NCBI RefSeq assembly: GCF_040786285.1
Contig: NZ_JBFMKQ010000002.1
Coordinates: forward strand, 310,001 to 374,000
Length of the DNA stretch: 64,000 nucleotides
From: Aquimarina sp040786285
GTDB taxonomy: Bacteria > Bacteroidota > Bacteroidia > Flavobacteriales > Flavobacteriaceae
Direction: 5' to 3'
A program made the translations under genes and the position numbers. Under the pieces are notes generated by a model that saw only the letters and a program-made list of their open reading frames with translations, did not search any database and was not told the DNA's origin. Shown here piece after piece: positions 36,066-46,057 of this stretch (positions are counted from its first letter, which is position 1; every line of letters begins with the position of its first letter).

Positions 36066-36428
36066 ATGGAAGAACATATAGAAGTAGAAGTAATAGAATT
36101 GTTTCCTGGTATATTGTTGTTGTCATTTACTGTGATAACTATTATAGGAATCTTCTTATACTTCAAAAATAGAAGAAATCATGTTTCTCAAGAGTCTTGT
36201 GACCCATATTTACAAAAATTAGCACTTCTTTCATCAAGAGAAAGACAAGTGTTGGGTGAAATATTAAAGTACAAATCTCTAAAAGAAATTGGTGAAACGC
36301 TTTTTATTGAAGTGTCTACCGTAAAATCACATGCAAACAGGATCTATAAATTATTTGGGGTTAAGAACAAGAAAGAATTGCAGATTTCCTTACAGCAATA
36401 TAATTTATCTTCAATACATAATAACTAA
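36066..36428 (+). CDS. Membrane-anchored LuxR-type HTH regulator
   Basis: 120 residues from ATG 36066. One membrane helix near the N-terminus (FPGILLLSFTVITIIGIFLYF, described in parts; about residues 10-31), then a LuxR/GerE DNA-binding domain: LSSRERQVLGEILKYKSLKEI and FIEVSTVKSHANRIYKLFGV. There is no receiver or autoinducer domain, so signal input through the membrane helix is possible. It follows the outer-membrane protein after 42 bp on the same strand. Confidence 0.87.
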   Translation: MEEHIEVEVIELFPGILLLSFTVITIIGIFLYFKNRRNHVSQESCDPYLQKLALLSSRERQVLGEILKYKSLKEIGETLFIEVSTVKSHANRIYKLFGVKNKKELQISLQQYNLSSIHNN

Positions 36429-36531
36429 ACCCTGTCTCCAACCTTTTTCCAACTTTTTTCCAACCTTTTAAAAGTCGTATTTGAGTTAATGCGACTTAGT
36501 TTTGATCGTAATAAATGTAAAATCAAAAAAA

Positions 36532-37632
36532 ATGATCAAACTAAATATCATAGTATTACCACTTCTTTTTTTTATAACGGGTTGCAATAATAACAACAAC
36601 GTTATCGAAGAAACTCTTGAATCCAAGATTGATAAAATAATGGAACAAGAAAAGGACTTCAAAGGAATCATACACATTGGATCCGTAGAAAATATTACAT
36701 ACAGTAAGGGTTTTGGCTATTCAAATAGAGAAAATAAAATAGAATTTGATGAAAATACAGTTTTTGATATAGGCTCAGTAACAAAACCGTTTACCGCCAT
36801 AGGAATTATAAAATGTAAGGAACTTGGGCTACTGGATTATCAAGATACCTTAGAAAAATTCTTCCCAGAAGTTACAGAAGACAAAAAAAATATTACAATC
36901 AAACAACTACTTACCCATAGTTCGGGATTTGTTGATGTAATTGGTAATGATTATGAAAAAATATCCAAAGAAATGTATCTCACCCAAAGCTTTGATACGC
37001 AGTTATTGTTTTCACCAGGAGAGCGATATGAATATTCAAATGTTGGTTTCAGTATTTTGGGGATTATTATTGAAACGGTAAGTAACAAATCTTATGAGGA
37101 ATTCTTAAGCGAACAGGTTTTTCTTCCCTCTGAGATGAAAACTGCTGGATATATATTGCCAGATTATAATGACACAATAATTGCTAATGGATATGACGAT
37201 TTAGGGGTATTAAGCACGCCCGGAGCTAACCTGGGCAAACCTAATGAACAACCTTGGGATATAGATGGTCCTTATTGGCACTTAAAAGGTAATGGAGGAT
37301 TATTAATGTCTGCAAATGATATACATCAATACTACAAATTCATTAAAGCTGATCTTATCGATGAAGTAAGTAAACAAAAAATGTATACAAAACATCTTAA
37401 AGAAGATGAGACTAGCCTACTTTATAGAGGTTTCGGTTGGGGGATACTTGATACTAATAAAGGACCAGCAGCCAAACATAATGGTGGAAATGGTATCTTT
37501 TTCGCTGATTTTGCCTATTTAATAGAAGAAGATTTATTTGTGTTTTTAGCCTCTAATGCATATAGAGAAAGTCAAGATGATCTTTTGATTCGATTAATGA
37601 ATGAGCTTTCAATCACTATCACTAATAATTAA
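36532..37632 (+). CDS. Beta-lactamase-related serine hydrolase (class C type), lipoprotein
   Basis: 366 residues from ATG 36532 with lipoprotein signal (LLFFITGC). Active-site motifs are all present: SxxK in GSVTKPFTA, YxN in YEYSNVGF and HxG-type in KHNGGNGIF. This is the AmpC/D-alanyl-peptidase/esterase EstB superfamily, which does not by itself imply antibiotic resistance. It is anchored in the envelope. The start was chosen because it gives a clean signal peptide; an upstream in-frame ATG at 36502 adds ten residues. Confidence 0.9.
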   Translation: MIKLNIIVLPLLFFITGCNNNNNVIEETLESKIDKIMEQEKDFKGIIHIGSVENITYSKGFGYSNRENKIEFDENTVFDIGSVTKPFTAIGIIKCKELGLLDYQDTLEKFFPEVTEDKKNITIKQLLTHSSGFVDVIGNDYEKISKEMYLTQSFDTQLLFSPGERYEYSNVGFSILGIIIETVSNKSYEEFLSEQVFLPSEMKTAGYILPDYNDTIIANGYDDLGVLSTPGANLGKPNEQPWDIDGPYWHLKGNGGLLMSANDIHQYYKFIKADLIDEVSKQKMYTKHLKEDETSLLYRGFGWGILDTNKGPAAKHNGGNGIFFADFAYLIEEDLFVFLASNAYRESQDDLLIRLMNELSITITNN

Positions 37633-37783
37633 AAGATAATGCATAATATATCTTTTTTGCACAACCCAGAGAGTTATTTATAGGTCTAAAACAATTAAAT
37701 TTTCTTGTTAAAAGAGTAGCGTACTTACTATAGATGTAAGAGAAGGTACGATTTTTGTTGTATTTTAGATAAAAATAAAATCT

Positions 37784-38596
37784 ATGAAAAGTATTTCTCT
37801 AGTTATCTTTTGCCTCTTTTCGATTCTTACATATTCTCAAGACAATTTTAAGTTGTATTATGAAGAAACCGATAATGGGTTTAGAATACTGGCAGATAAT
37901 GATGAGTATAGCCCGGTATCTGCAAAAATAGATTTCAGATTAGAAAACCTAAACTCTACCAATGGTGATCATAAGGTTTTTGTGGTCCCTGCCAGAACTA
38001 AAAAATATACCATTACAGATCTTAATGTAATAGACCGTAAGAAAAGAATAAAATTGGGATATGAGTCGACATATAACCATGGAAATCACAATCAAAAAAA
38101 ATACGATACCGATTTTAAATATTATTTACCTTATGGCAAAGGAGTAACGTTTTGGCTTTCGCAAGGGTATAATGGTAGTACTTCTCATCGCGGAGAAAAT
38201 GCTTTAGATTTTAAAATGCCTACAGGAACAAAGATTTATGCTGCGCGAGAGGGTATTGTGGTTGATTTAGAAGAAAGTTATAGTAAGAGTTGTACAACGG
38301 CAGAATGTGCTAAATACAACAACTTTATATTAATATATCATAGTGATGGTACTTTTGCCGAGTATACACATATCAAGAAAAATGGAGCAAGTGTTAAAGT
38401 TGGAGATCAAATAAAAATTGGCCAGTTTATAGGATATAGTGGTGATGTAGGGTGGGCTACAGGGCCGCATCTTCATTTTATTGTTTTTTTACAACGATTA
38501 AAAGACAGAGAAACTCTAAAAACAAAGTTTCTAACAGGAAAAGGAGGTAAGGCAATACAGCTTACCGAGAAGGAGCAGTATACAAGAGAATATTGA
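37784..38596 (+). CDS. M23 family metallopeptidase (LytM-type)
   Basis: 270 residues with signal peptide (ISLVIFCLFSILTYS). The M23 domain occupies about 125-255: zinc ligands in HRGENALDF (HxxxNxxD) and in GPHLHFIVF (HLH). GTKIYAAREGIVV and VKVGDQIKIGQFIGYSGDVG are typical. It would cut peptidoglycan peptide bridges or act as a regulatory LytM protein. Standing alone upstream of a repeat element. Confidence 0.92.
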   Translation: MKSISLVIFCLFSILTYSQDNFKLYYEETDNGFRILADNDEYSPVSAKIDFRLENLNSTNGDHKVFVVPARTKKYTITDLNVIDRKKRIKLGYESTYNHGNHNQKKYDTDFKYYLPYGKGVTFWLSQGYNGSTSHRGENALDFKMPTGTKIYAAREGIVVDLEESYSKSCTTAECAKYNNFILIYHSDGTFAEYTHIKKNGASVKVGDQIKIGQFIGYSGDVGWATGPHLHFIVFLQRLKDRETLKTKFLTGKGGKAIQLTEKEQYTREY

Positions 38597-38951
38597 TTGA
38601 GAATAATAACTATCAAAATACCAAACACATTGGTTGTCTGGCCTGTCGAAGTTTAAAATCGGTGAGACTTAATTCGTTTTCATAAAGTATAATCTTTAGC
38701 TGCTGTGCATTCTGGAAGTTGCAAATCAAAAAAGCGTCAATTCGAGTGATTTTTCATAGTGAAACGAAGAAAAATTGTATCGAGAATAGCTTTTTTTAAG
38801 TAAAACTATTGTCATCCTTAGCAAGTCGAAGAGCTCAATACACTTCTTCCCTAGATCGAATTATTCGAATTGACGAATTTTTAATCTAAAAAATCAAAAT
38901 ACGCAAAGGGTAATCTTTATAACTTTATATCCATTAATAACTAGTATTCAC
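38597..38951. other. Intergenic stretch containing a MITE-like repeat
   Basis: No gene was found in these 355 bp; most of it is the repeat element at 38735-38875. Confidence 0.6.
38735..38875. repeat. MITE-like element with 11-bp terminal inverted repeats
   Basis: 141 bp bounded by CGTCAATTCGA (38735-38745) and its perfect inverse TCGAATTGACG (38865-38875). The interior contains GTGATTTTTC and GTCATCCTTAGCAAGTCGAA strings that I associate with intergenic repeats in other flavobacterial genomes. It has no coding potential. Whether target-site duplications exist is unclear. Confidence 0.6.
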
Positions 38952-39554
38952 ATGCTTCATTTTGATTTTACAACGGATTATATTCTAGAGGATGATTTTG
39001 TACGTCTACGTCCATTACAAATAGACGATGTATCTCATTTGTTAGATATTGCCAACGAACCTGGTATCTGGAAGTATTCTTTTGTTAAAGGAGATGGTGA
39101 AGAAAACTTAAGAACTTATATCCAGAGCACAATACACAATAGAAAAGCTAAAAAAGAATATCCTTTTATAGTATATGATAAAATCAAAAAACAATATGCG
39201 GGTAGTACGCGATATTGTGAGATAGCACCCGAACTATCGGCAATTAGATTGGGGTATACTTGGTATGGTAAAGCATTTAGAGGAACGGGGCTAAATAAAC
39301 ATTGTAAATATTTACTGTTTCAATTTGCTTTTGAGACCATGGGAGCAGAACGAATAGGTATGGCAGCTTATATTGAAAACACGATAAGTATTACCGCCAT
39401 GAAAAGTGTGGGATGCAAAGAAGAAGGAGTTCTACGAGGTATTTTTCCTGCTCTCGATGGTGATGGACGTACAGATGCATTATTACTAAGTATCCTTAAA
39501 GATGAATGGTTAACCGAAGAAAAAATAAAACTACAATCCAAGCTTAGGAAATAG
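38952..39554 (+). CDS. GNAT acetyltransferase (RimJ/RimL type)
   Basis: 200 residues. LEDDFVRLRPLQIDDVSHLLDIANEP is the RimL-type start, RLGYTWYGKAFRGTGLNKHCKYLLFQFAF the acetyl-CoA loop region, and RIGMAAYIENTISITAMKSVGCKEEGVLRG the conserved C-terminal block. It acetylates an amine, substrate unknown. Its 3' end is copied in a fossil at 42720-42759. Confidence 0.88.
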   Translation: MLHFDFTTDYILEDDFVRLRPLQIDDVSHLLDIANEPGIWKYSFVKGDGEENLRTYIQSTIHNRKAKKEYPFIVYDKIKKQYAGSTRYCEIAPELSAIRLGYTWYGKAFRGTGLNKHCKYLLFQFAFETMGAERIGMAAYIENTISITAMKSVGCKEEGVLRGIFPALDGDGRTDALLLSILKDEWLTEEKIKLQSKLRK

Positions 39555-39696
39555 TATATTCTTCTAAAAAAAGAAGTGATTTGTATTTAAAAATAGGGTT
39601 TACCCCCAAAAATTAACTATCCTTAACATTAAGCGTATTGATTAATAGTTGATTGTTTCCTATTTTAGGAAACATAAATTGTTTAAATCAGGCATT

Positions 39697-42684
39697 ATGA
39701 GAAATAGAGGGTTTTTGTTTTTAGTATTCTTTTTGGTAACTACACTTATGTCATACAGTCAGTATGAAGTGCTAATAGATGCTTTTGTTCTTCATCAGGA
39801 AACAAATAAACCGATTCCTTATATAAATGTTGGTTTTGTTGATAAAGAGGTAGGGACAGTCACGAATAAAAACGGAAGATTTTATTTGCGATATGATGAA
39901 GATGAAATCCAGGATAATGACATAATCAAGTTCTCGGGTATTGGTTACCAATCAACCAGTTTTAGATATAAACAACTTTTTGAAGCTCTAAAAAAGGACA
40001 ATAAAATATTTCTAAAACATATCACCAAAGATCAAATTAACGTGATTGATCCACCAGTCGAAGAAAATAAAATAGATTCGATAGGATATATTACCTATGA
40101 TTCTGATCAATTGGCGTATTGGAGAGGTAAAGATATTCTTGGTAGTGAGATAGGGGCCTTTATTAAATCCAGAAAAAAAAATACTAAACTTTTAAAGCTA
40201 AAATTTAATGTGGTAGAAAACACCGCTGATAGCCTTTTGGTTAGGGTTAATATTTATGAAAATGATAAAGGCAGGCCAGGAAATAATATAGTAAAGAATA
40301 CTATTTTTCATACAATTTCTAGAAAAACAGGCGAAGAAAGTATTGACTTGTCTAAATACAACATTATAGTTAATCACGATTTTATAGCTAGTATCGAATT
40401 GGTTAACGTATTTGGTAACGATATGAAATTTGCCATAACAGGAAGCCCTATTGGGCATTCATTTGTAAAAAAGGTAAGTCATGACCGATGGACAGTGAAT
40501 GAAAACAAGGGTATAGCCTTTAAATTACACACATCAAATACTTTAAAAGACTATGAGCCTGATGAATTTGAAAAACCAAAGCACATTACTATATATTGGG
40601 ATACTTCACTTTCTATGAAGGATAAGAATTTAGAGAAAGAGGTACAATTTCTTGAAGAATATTTTTCGAAAATTATAAATGTAAGCGTAGATCTGGTTAC
40701 TTTTTCATCTAGTTTTGCTCAGACTAAATCATTCATTATCAAAAATGGAAGTAGTAAAACTTTGATTAGCAATCTCAAAAAAGTACGATATAACGGAGCT
40801 ACAAATTTTTCTAAATTCTTCCATGAAAATAAGAGTACAGATCATTACTTAGTATTTACTGATGGTAATTATAATTTTGGGAAACCCAAATTTGACCATG
40901 ATAAACCTGTTTTTTATATCAGCAGTAAAATGGATGCTAATCATACAGAATTACAACAAGCTGCATATTTTACAGGGGGTGAGTATGTAAATTTATTAAA
41001 AACTGAACCGCAAGAAGCACTAGAATATGTTTTTAGTAGATGGAAAGATCCATTACTATATAAAATTAAAGAGTCATCAGAATTAATTGAAGGTGTCGTT
41101 TTATACGAAAATACTCCGGTTGAGGGATGTAGAGTTTCGGTGAAAGGAACACATATCGAAGCAGTAACCGATAGTAATGGTAATTTTACAATTAAAGCCA
41201 TGCCAAATCAAGTCCTGTCTTTTCATCATTTTAGTATGAAAAGTAAAGAAATGCACCTTAATGGTTTGCAAAGAGTAAAGATAGAACTTAAACCAAAATA
41301 CGAAAAGCTTAATGAAGTAACACTTACAAAGAAAAAAGATGATAAACCTGAAGAACAAGTAAATCTGGGTAATAAGAAGGTCAATAAATATAAGATGGGA
41401 TTTACTACATATATGATAAATAAAGAAGAGTTTCCTGCATCTTCACTTCATTTAACAGACCTTCTTAGAAAAAAGTTTCCAGGAGTGCAAGTATTTGGTT
41501 TTGGAGATGCTGCTAAGGTTATCGTTAGAGGGCGCAATACAATTCTAGGAGATAATGATCCATTATATGTAGTTGACGGTGCTATTCAAGTTGCGCCTCC
41601 TTATTATTTATTACCGGCTATGCTAGAAAGTATAACGTTGATTCCTGGATTATCAGGAACCATAATGTATGGTGGACGAGCAAGAAATGGAGTTTTTGTT
41701 ATCGAAACTAATTTAATGAATTCTGCAGGGACGGATAATAAATCAAAAAATACACTTTTAGTTAAGGGAAATGATTATAATGAATCCACTTTTTTATTGA
41801 ACCCAAATAAAAATAAACCCGAATACCTCGACGTACTGTGGAATAGCACTAGCTATATTGAAGCACAAGAGATATTCTATACACTTAGAGAGACACATAT
41901 GCAAGAAGTAACTTTTTATGTCTTTTGTTCTGAATATTTTAAACGTTGGAATCCAAATTTTTCTCTAGAGATAATCTCTAATTTGGCTGAAATCGCCGAA
42001 GATAATTATGGTGTGTTAAGAACCTTGGCTTTTTTGTTAGAAGAAAGAGGTAATGTTCAACAAGCGGTAATGGTTTATGAAGATTTGTTTAATTTAAGAC
42101 CTGATTTTGCACAATCTTATCTTGATTTAGCGAGGATCTATAAAGAGAATAAAGAATATGCTAAAGCATTCGATGTTTATAAAAGAATACTAAAAGAGTA
42201 TCTGGATATAGAAGAATTAGTTGAAGTTCGAAAACAAGTGAAATCAGAGATACAACATTTATTAAATCATCATCGTTTGCATATACCATATACCAATATT
42301 CCTGCTAAACATTTAGTAGTAAAAGGAGTGCCGATTCGTATTGTTTTTGATTGGAATGATCCACAAGCAGAATTTGAATTTCAATTTGTAAGTCCTAAAA
42401 AGAAATATGAAAAATGGTCACATCGTTTTCATGATAATAATCAGTTATTAATAGATGAAGTAAGACATGGTATTGTATCTAAAGAGTTTATTGTAGATGA
42501 TTCAACACCAGGAGAGTGGATTGTAAATGTGCAATCGCTCGACGATGTATCTTCATTGAAACCTACCTTTATGAAATATACCATTTACAGAAACTATGGT
42601 TTAGCCGATGAGACCAAGACCATAAAATTTATAAAACTCTATAATCAAAAAGAAAAAGTAACATTGGATAAGTTTTCTATATAA
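39697..42684 (+). CDS. VWA plus TonB-plug multi-domain surface protein, copy 1
   Basis: 995 residues from ATG 39697 (signal peptide FLFLVFFLVTTLMSYS). Order of domains, by sequence pattern: CarboxypepD_reg-like (about 25-105), an uncharacterised beta domain (about 165-270), von Willebrand A (about 295-445, MIDAS DTSLS at 302-306 and FTDGNYNFG), a second regulatory-like domain (about 462-535), TonB plug-like domain (about 580-670, DPLYVVDG and SITLIPG), TPR (about 790-850) and a C-terminal beta region. There is no outer-membrane barrel, so a plug without a receptor is unusual. It is paralogous to the next gene. Location and function are inferred to be periplasmic or outer surface. Confidence 0.85.
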   Translation: MRNRGFLFLVFFLVTTLMSYSQYEVLIDAFVLHQETNKPIPYINVGFVDKEVGTVTNKNGRFYLRYDEDEIQDNDIIKFSGIGYQSTSFRYKQLFEALKKDNKIFLKHITKDQINVIDPPVEENKIDSIGYITYDSDQLAYWRGKDILGSEIGAFIKSRKKNTKLLKLKFNVVENTADSLLVRVNIYENDKGRPGNNIVKNTIFHTISRKTGEESIDLSKYNIIVNHDFIASIELVNVFGNDMKFAITGSPIGHSFVKKVSHDRWTVNENKGIAFKLHTSNTLKDYEPDEFEKPKHITIYWDTSLSMKDKNLEKEVQFLEEYFSKIINVSVDLVTFSSSFAQTKSFIIKNGSSKTLISNLKKVRYNGATNFSKFFHENKSTDHYLVFTDGNYNFGKPKFDHDKPVFYISSKMDANHTELQQAAYFTGGEYVNLLKTEPQEALEYVFSRWKDPLLYKIKESSELIEGVVLYENTPVEGCRVSVKGTHIEAVTDSNGNFTIKAMPNQVLSFHHFSMKSKEMHLNGLQRVKIELKPKYEKLNEVTLTKKKDDKPEEQVNLGNKKVNKYKMGFTTYMINKEEFPASSLHLTDLLRKKFPGVQVFGFGDAAKVIVRGRNTILGDNDPLYVVDGAIQVAPPYYLLPAMLESITLIPGLSGTIMYGGRARNGVFVIETNLMNSAGTDNKSKNTLLVKGNDYNESTFLLNPNKNKPEYLDVLWNSTSYIEAQEIFYTLRETHMQEVTFYVFCSEYFKRWNPNFSLEIISNLAEIAEDNYGVLRTLAFLLEERGNVQQAVMVYEDLFNLRPDFAQSYLDLARIYKENKEYAKAFDVYKRILKEYLDIEELVEVRKQVKSEIQHLLNHHRLHIPYTNIPAKHLVVKGVPIRIVFDWNDPQAEFEFQFVSPKKKYEKWSHRFHDNNQLLIDEVRHGIVSKEFIVDDSTPGEWIVNVQSLDDVSSLKPTFMKYTIYRNYGLADETKTIKFIKLYNQKEKVTLDKFSI

Positions 42685-42696
42685 AACCTAATACAT

Positions 42697-42765
42697 TAAA
42701 AACAAAAAACTCAAAATACCATGGCCAAAAAAATAAAGCTACATTCCCAACTAAAAAATAGAATA
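42697..42765 (+). other. Tandem-duplication scar: fused fragments of the DUF885 leader and GNAT 3' end
   Basis: Positions 42700-42735 resemble the leader and first codons of the DUF885 gene at about 46033-46070 (AAAAACAAAAA.CTCA.AATA.CATG). Without a break, 42725-42759 resemble the last codons of the GNAT gene at 39518-39554 (K-I-K-L-x-S-x-L-x-x-stop). The two meet in a run AAAAAAAT. This is what the junction of a tandem duplication of the block GNAT-end to DUF885-start should look like. The short frame starting ATG 42721 is a by-product. Confidence 0.7.
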
Positions 42766-42902
42766 CTCCTCTAGAAAAGAAGTGATTTGTATTTAAAAAT
42801 AGGATTTACCCCCAAAAATTAACTATCCTTAACGTTAAACTTGTTGATTTACAGTTGATTGTTTTTTATTTTAGGAAACATGAATTGTTTAAATCTGGGG
42901 TT

Positions 42903-45890
42903 ATGAGAAATAGAGAGCTTTTGTTTTTAGTATTCTTTTTGGCAACTACACTTACTTCATATAGTCAGTATGAAGTATTAATAGATGCTTTTGTTCTTAA
43001 TCAAGAAACAAATAAACCGGTTCCCTATGCTAATATTGGTTTTATTGATAAAGGTGTTGGTACTGTAAGTCATAAAAATGGAAGATTTTATTTACGTTAT
43101 GATGAGGAAGATATTGATCATAATGATATAATACAATTTTCTGGTGTTGGATATAAGGAGGTAAGCTATACATATGATCAACTTTTTGAGATGCTTAATA
43201 CAAGCAATAAAATCTTCTTAGAGCCTTCAACAATAAATACCGCGGTTACTTATGAATCCTTTAAAGAAAGTAAACTAGATTCTATAGGGTACATTACATA
43301 CGATTCAGATGTTTTAGCACATTGGCGTGATAAAAATGCATTAGGTAGTCAAATAGGAGCTTTTATTACATCAAGAAAAAAACATACTAAACTTTTAAAC
43401 CTAAGATTTAATGTAGTTGAAAATACTGCAGATAGCCTCTTGGTACGAGTACATATATATAAAAACAATAATGGTAAGCCGGGTGTTGATCTGGTGACGA
43501 ATAACCTATATCATACGATTTCTCGAAAAACAGGAGAAGAAACTATCGATTTATCTGAATATGATATTATTGTTGAGGATGATTTTATTGCCAGTATAGA
43601 ACTTCTTAAAGTCTATGGTAAGAATTTAAGATTCGCAATTACAGGGAATAGTATTGGGCATTCTTTTACAAAAAGAGTAAGCCACGATAAATGGAAACTA
43701 AGAAAAAATGTAGGAATAGCATTTAAAATCCATACCGAGAATCCCTTGTCACTCTATACATCTAATGATCGAGAGAAACCGGAGCACATTACTTTATATT
43801 GGGATACATCGCTTTCTATGCAAAATAGAGACATTGACAAAGAAATACGATTTCTGGAAGAGTACTTTTCAAGAATCGTGAATGTAAAAGTTGATTTGAT
43901 CACTTTTTCTAATACATCGTCAAAATCCAAAACATTTGTAATCGAAAACGGAAGTAGCAAAGGCTTGATTAATGAGATTAGGGCAATCAAATATAATGGG
44001 GCCACAAATTTTTCAACACTCTTTAAAGAAAAAAACAGCACAGATCAATATTTGGTATTTACAGACGGAAATTATAATTATGGCAAACCAGAATTTGCCT
44101 ACCATGTACCGGTTTTTTATGTGAGTAGCAAAATGAACTCAAATCATGGCGAATTACAACAATCGGCAAATTTTACAAATGGATTATATGTAAATCTGTT
44201 AAAAACCGATCCAATAGCAGCATTAGATTACTTTTTTAATAAGACAGTAGATCCTCTGATATATGATTTAGTAGGATCATCAGAAGTGGTTAAAGGTATT
44301 GTTTTATCAGAAGATGATACTCCTGTTCAAGGCTGTAGGGTTTTAGTTAAAGGTACTTTATTGCATAGTGAGACTAATAAAGATGGAGTTTTTTACGTAA
44401 ATGCGAAAGAAGGTGATATGTTAGAATTATCACATTTTGGTTTTGAAGGCAAAGAGATCGTATTGGATGTTCCCGAGGATATTAAAATTAACCTTAAACC
44501 TAAATATAATGAGTTGAGTCAAGTAAAAGTAAAAGGTAAAGAGCATAATGACCCTCAAGAAGTCATTCATTTAGGAGGAATGAATAAAGAAAAACAAAGG
44601 CTTGGGTTTGCCGCTTATACTCTTACCAAAGATAAATTTATTCAGTCGGCTATTTTCTTGCCAGATCTCTTAAGAGCTCAGTTTCCAGGAGTTAATGTCC
44701 GTAATAATCGAATTTTTAATAGTCGTAGCAACTCTTCCAATGTATCATGTTCGACTCCTTTATTCGTTGTAGACGGTATTCCATTCATTGGTGGTTTGCC
44801 AGTACATATACTTCCTCCAATGATTGAAAGCATTACGTATGTACCAGGTTTATCTGGCGCTATTCAATATGGTAGATTAGCCAGAAATGGAGTTTTTTAC
44901 ATAAAGACAGTACTGTTTGCTAATGATATGCGATCACAAACTAAGGATTATGAGGATTTTACCGAAACGACCAAAAATTATGCGCATCCCAAATTAATTC
45001 ATAATTCTAATAATAGGAGGCCTGATTACTTAGACACATTATTTGATAGTAAGACATATAAAGAGGCTTTAGATGAATATTTTGAATTAATACAATATCA
45101 TGGAAAGGAGACCATTTTTTTTATAAACAGTTTCGAGTATTTTAAAAAGTGGAATGAGAATTTTTCAAGAGAAGTATTATCTAATTTAATCGAAATTTCT
45201 AATCGTAAAGATTATGAAGCATTAAGAGCATTAGCCTTTAGATTAGAAAAGATAGGTGATCAAGAAAGTGCTTTGTTGGTATATGAAAATATTTTTGAAA
45301 TTCGACCTAATTATGCGCAATCGTATCTTGATCTAGCCAGAACATATAAAGAAAATAAGAGATATCAGGATGCGTTCGAGATCTACAAAATAATGCTTCA
45401 GAATAGGGATAATAATGTCGATTTTACACCCCTTTTAGCTCAAGCAAAATCTCAAATACAACATCTATTAAATAATCATCGAATACAAGTGTCATACTCT
45501 GATGTGCCCACAAAGCTTCTTGTTGTTAAAAGTGCTCCTGTTCGTATAGTTTTTGATTGGAACGACCCAGAGGCAGAATTTGTTCTTCAGTTTGTCAACC
45601 CCAAAATGCGATATTATGAATGGTCTAATCAATCCGAAGAGAACAAAGCATCCTTTAAGGAAGACACAAAAAACGGAGCTTTGTCTAAAGAGTTTATTAT
45701 CGAAAAATCATTTGAAGGACAATGGGTTGTAAACCTTAATGTCAATAGGAAAACGGCTAAATCATCAGAGTCATTTCTTAAATATACCATTTACACTAAT
45801 TATGGATTACCCAATGAGACTAAGGAGATAAAATTTATAAAACTCAATAATCAAAAAGAAAAGGTAACATTAGACAAGTTTTCTATATAA
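42903..45890 (+). CDS. VWA plus TonB-plug multi-domain surface protein, copy 2
   Basis: 995 residues, exactly the same length as copy 1 and similar throughout (final residues LxNQKEKVTLDKFSI identical apart from one position). MIDAS motif DTSLS and the FTDGNYNYG block are kept, as are the plug-like DLLRAQFPGVNV and VVDG. The middle linker (about 115-135) and the plug loop (around 610-630) differ most. The upstream sequences are also alike (AGAAGTGATTTGTATTT and ACCCCCAAAAATTAACTATC), so promoter and gene were copied together. The pair probably formed by the duplication marked at 42697-42765. Confidence 0.85.
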   Translation: MRNRELLFLVFFLATTLTSYSQYEVLIDAFVLNQETNKPVPYANIGFIDKGVGTVSHKNGRFYLRYDEEDIDHNDIIQFSGVGYKEVSYTYDQLFEMLNTSNKIFLEPSTINTAVTYESFKESKLDSIGYITYDSDVLAHWRDKNALGSQIGAFITSRKKHTKLLNLRFNVVENTADSLLVRVHIYKNNNGKPGVDLVTNNLYHTISRKTGEETIDLSEYDIIVEDDFIASIELLKVYGKNLRFAITGNSIGHSFTKRVSHDKWKLRKNVGIAFKIHTENPLSLYTSNDREKPEHITLYWDTSLSMQNRDIDKEIRFLEEYFSRIVNVKVDLITFSNTSSKSKTFVIENGSSKGLINEIRAIKYNGATNFSTLFKEKNSTDQYLVFTDGNYNYGKPEFAYHVPVFYVSSKMNSNHGELQQSANFTNGLYVNLLKTDPIAALDYFFNKTVDPLIYDLVGSSEVVKGIVLSEDDTPVQGCRVLVKGTLLHSETNKDGVFYVNAKEGDMLELSHFGFEGKEIVLDVPEDIKINLKPKYNELSQVKVKGKEHNDPQEVIHLGGMNKEKQRLGFAAYTLTKDKFIQSAIFLPDLLRAQFPGVNVRNNRIFNSRSNSSNVSCSTPLFVVDGIPFIGGLPVHILPPMIESITYVPGLSGAIQYGRLARNGVFYIKTVLFANDMRSQTKDYEDFTETTKNYAHPKLIHNSNNRRPDYLDTLFDSKTYKEALDEYFELIQYHGKETIFFINSFEYFKKWNENFSREVLSNLIEISNRKDYEALRALAFRLEKIGDQESALLVYENIFEIRPNYAQSYLDLARTYKENKRYQDAFEIYKIMLQNRDNNVDFTPLLAQAKSQIQHLLNNHRIQVSYSDVPTKLLVVKSAPVRIVFDWNDPEAEFVLQFVNPKMRYYEWSNQSEENKASFKEDTKNGALSKEFIIEKSFEGQWVVNLNVNRKTAKSSESFLKYTIYTNYGLPNETKEIKFIKLNNQKEKVTLDKFSI

Positions 45891-46057
45891 CAATATATTA
45901 TAAATGCCTCATGGCAATTTAGAGTTTGATTCTTTGTTGTTATGAGGTTCAATTTTGATTAACCAAAGTAGTACGTGTTGCTATAATGTTAAGAGGCATT
46001 TCTATTAACACTAATTTTCCTACCTTTCCTTCCTTAAAAACAAAAACTCACAATATC

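Noticed and set aside
42721..42774. Short ATG frame in the duplication scar
   Set aside because: It arises from fused fragments of two other genes and is not an independent gene.
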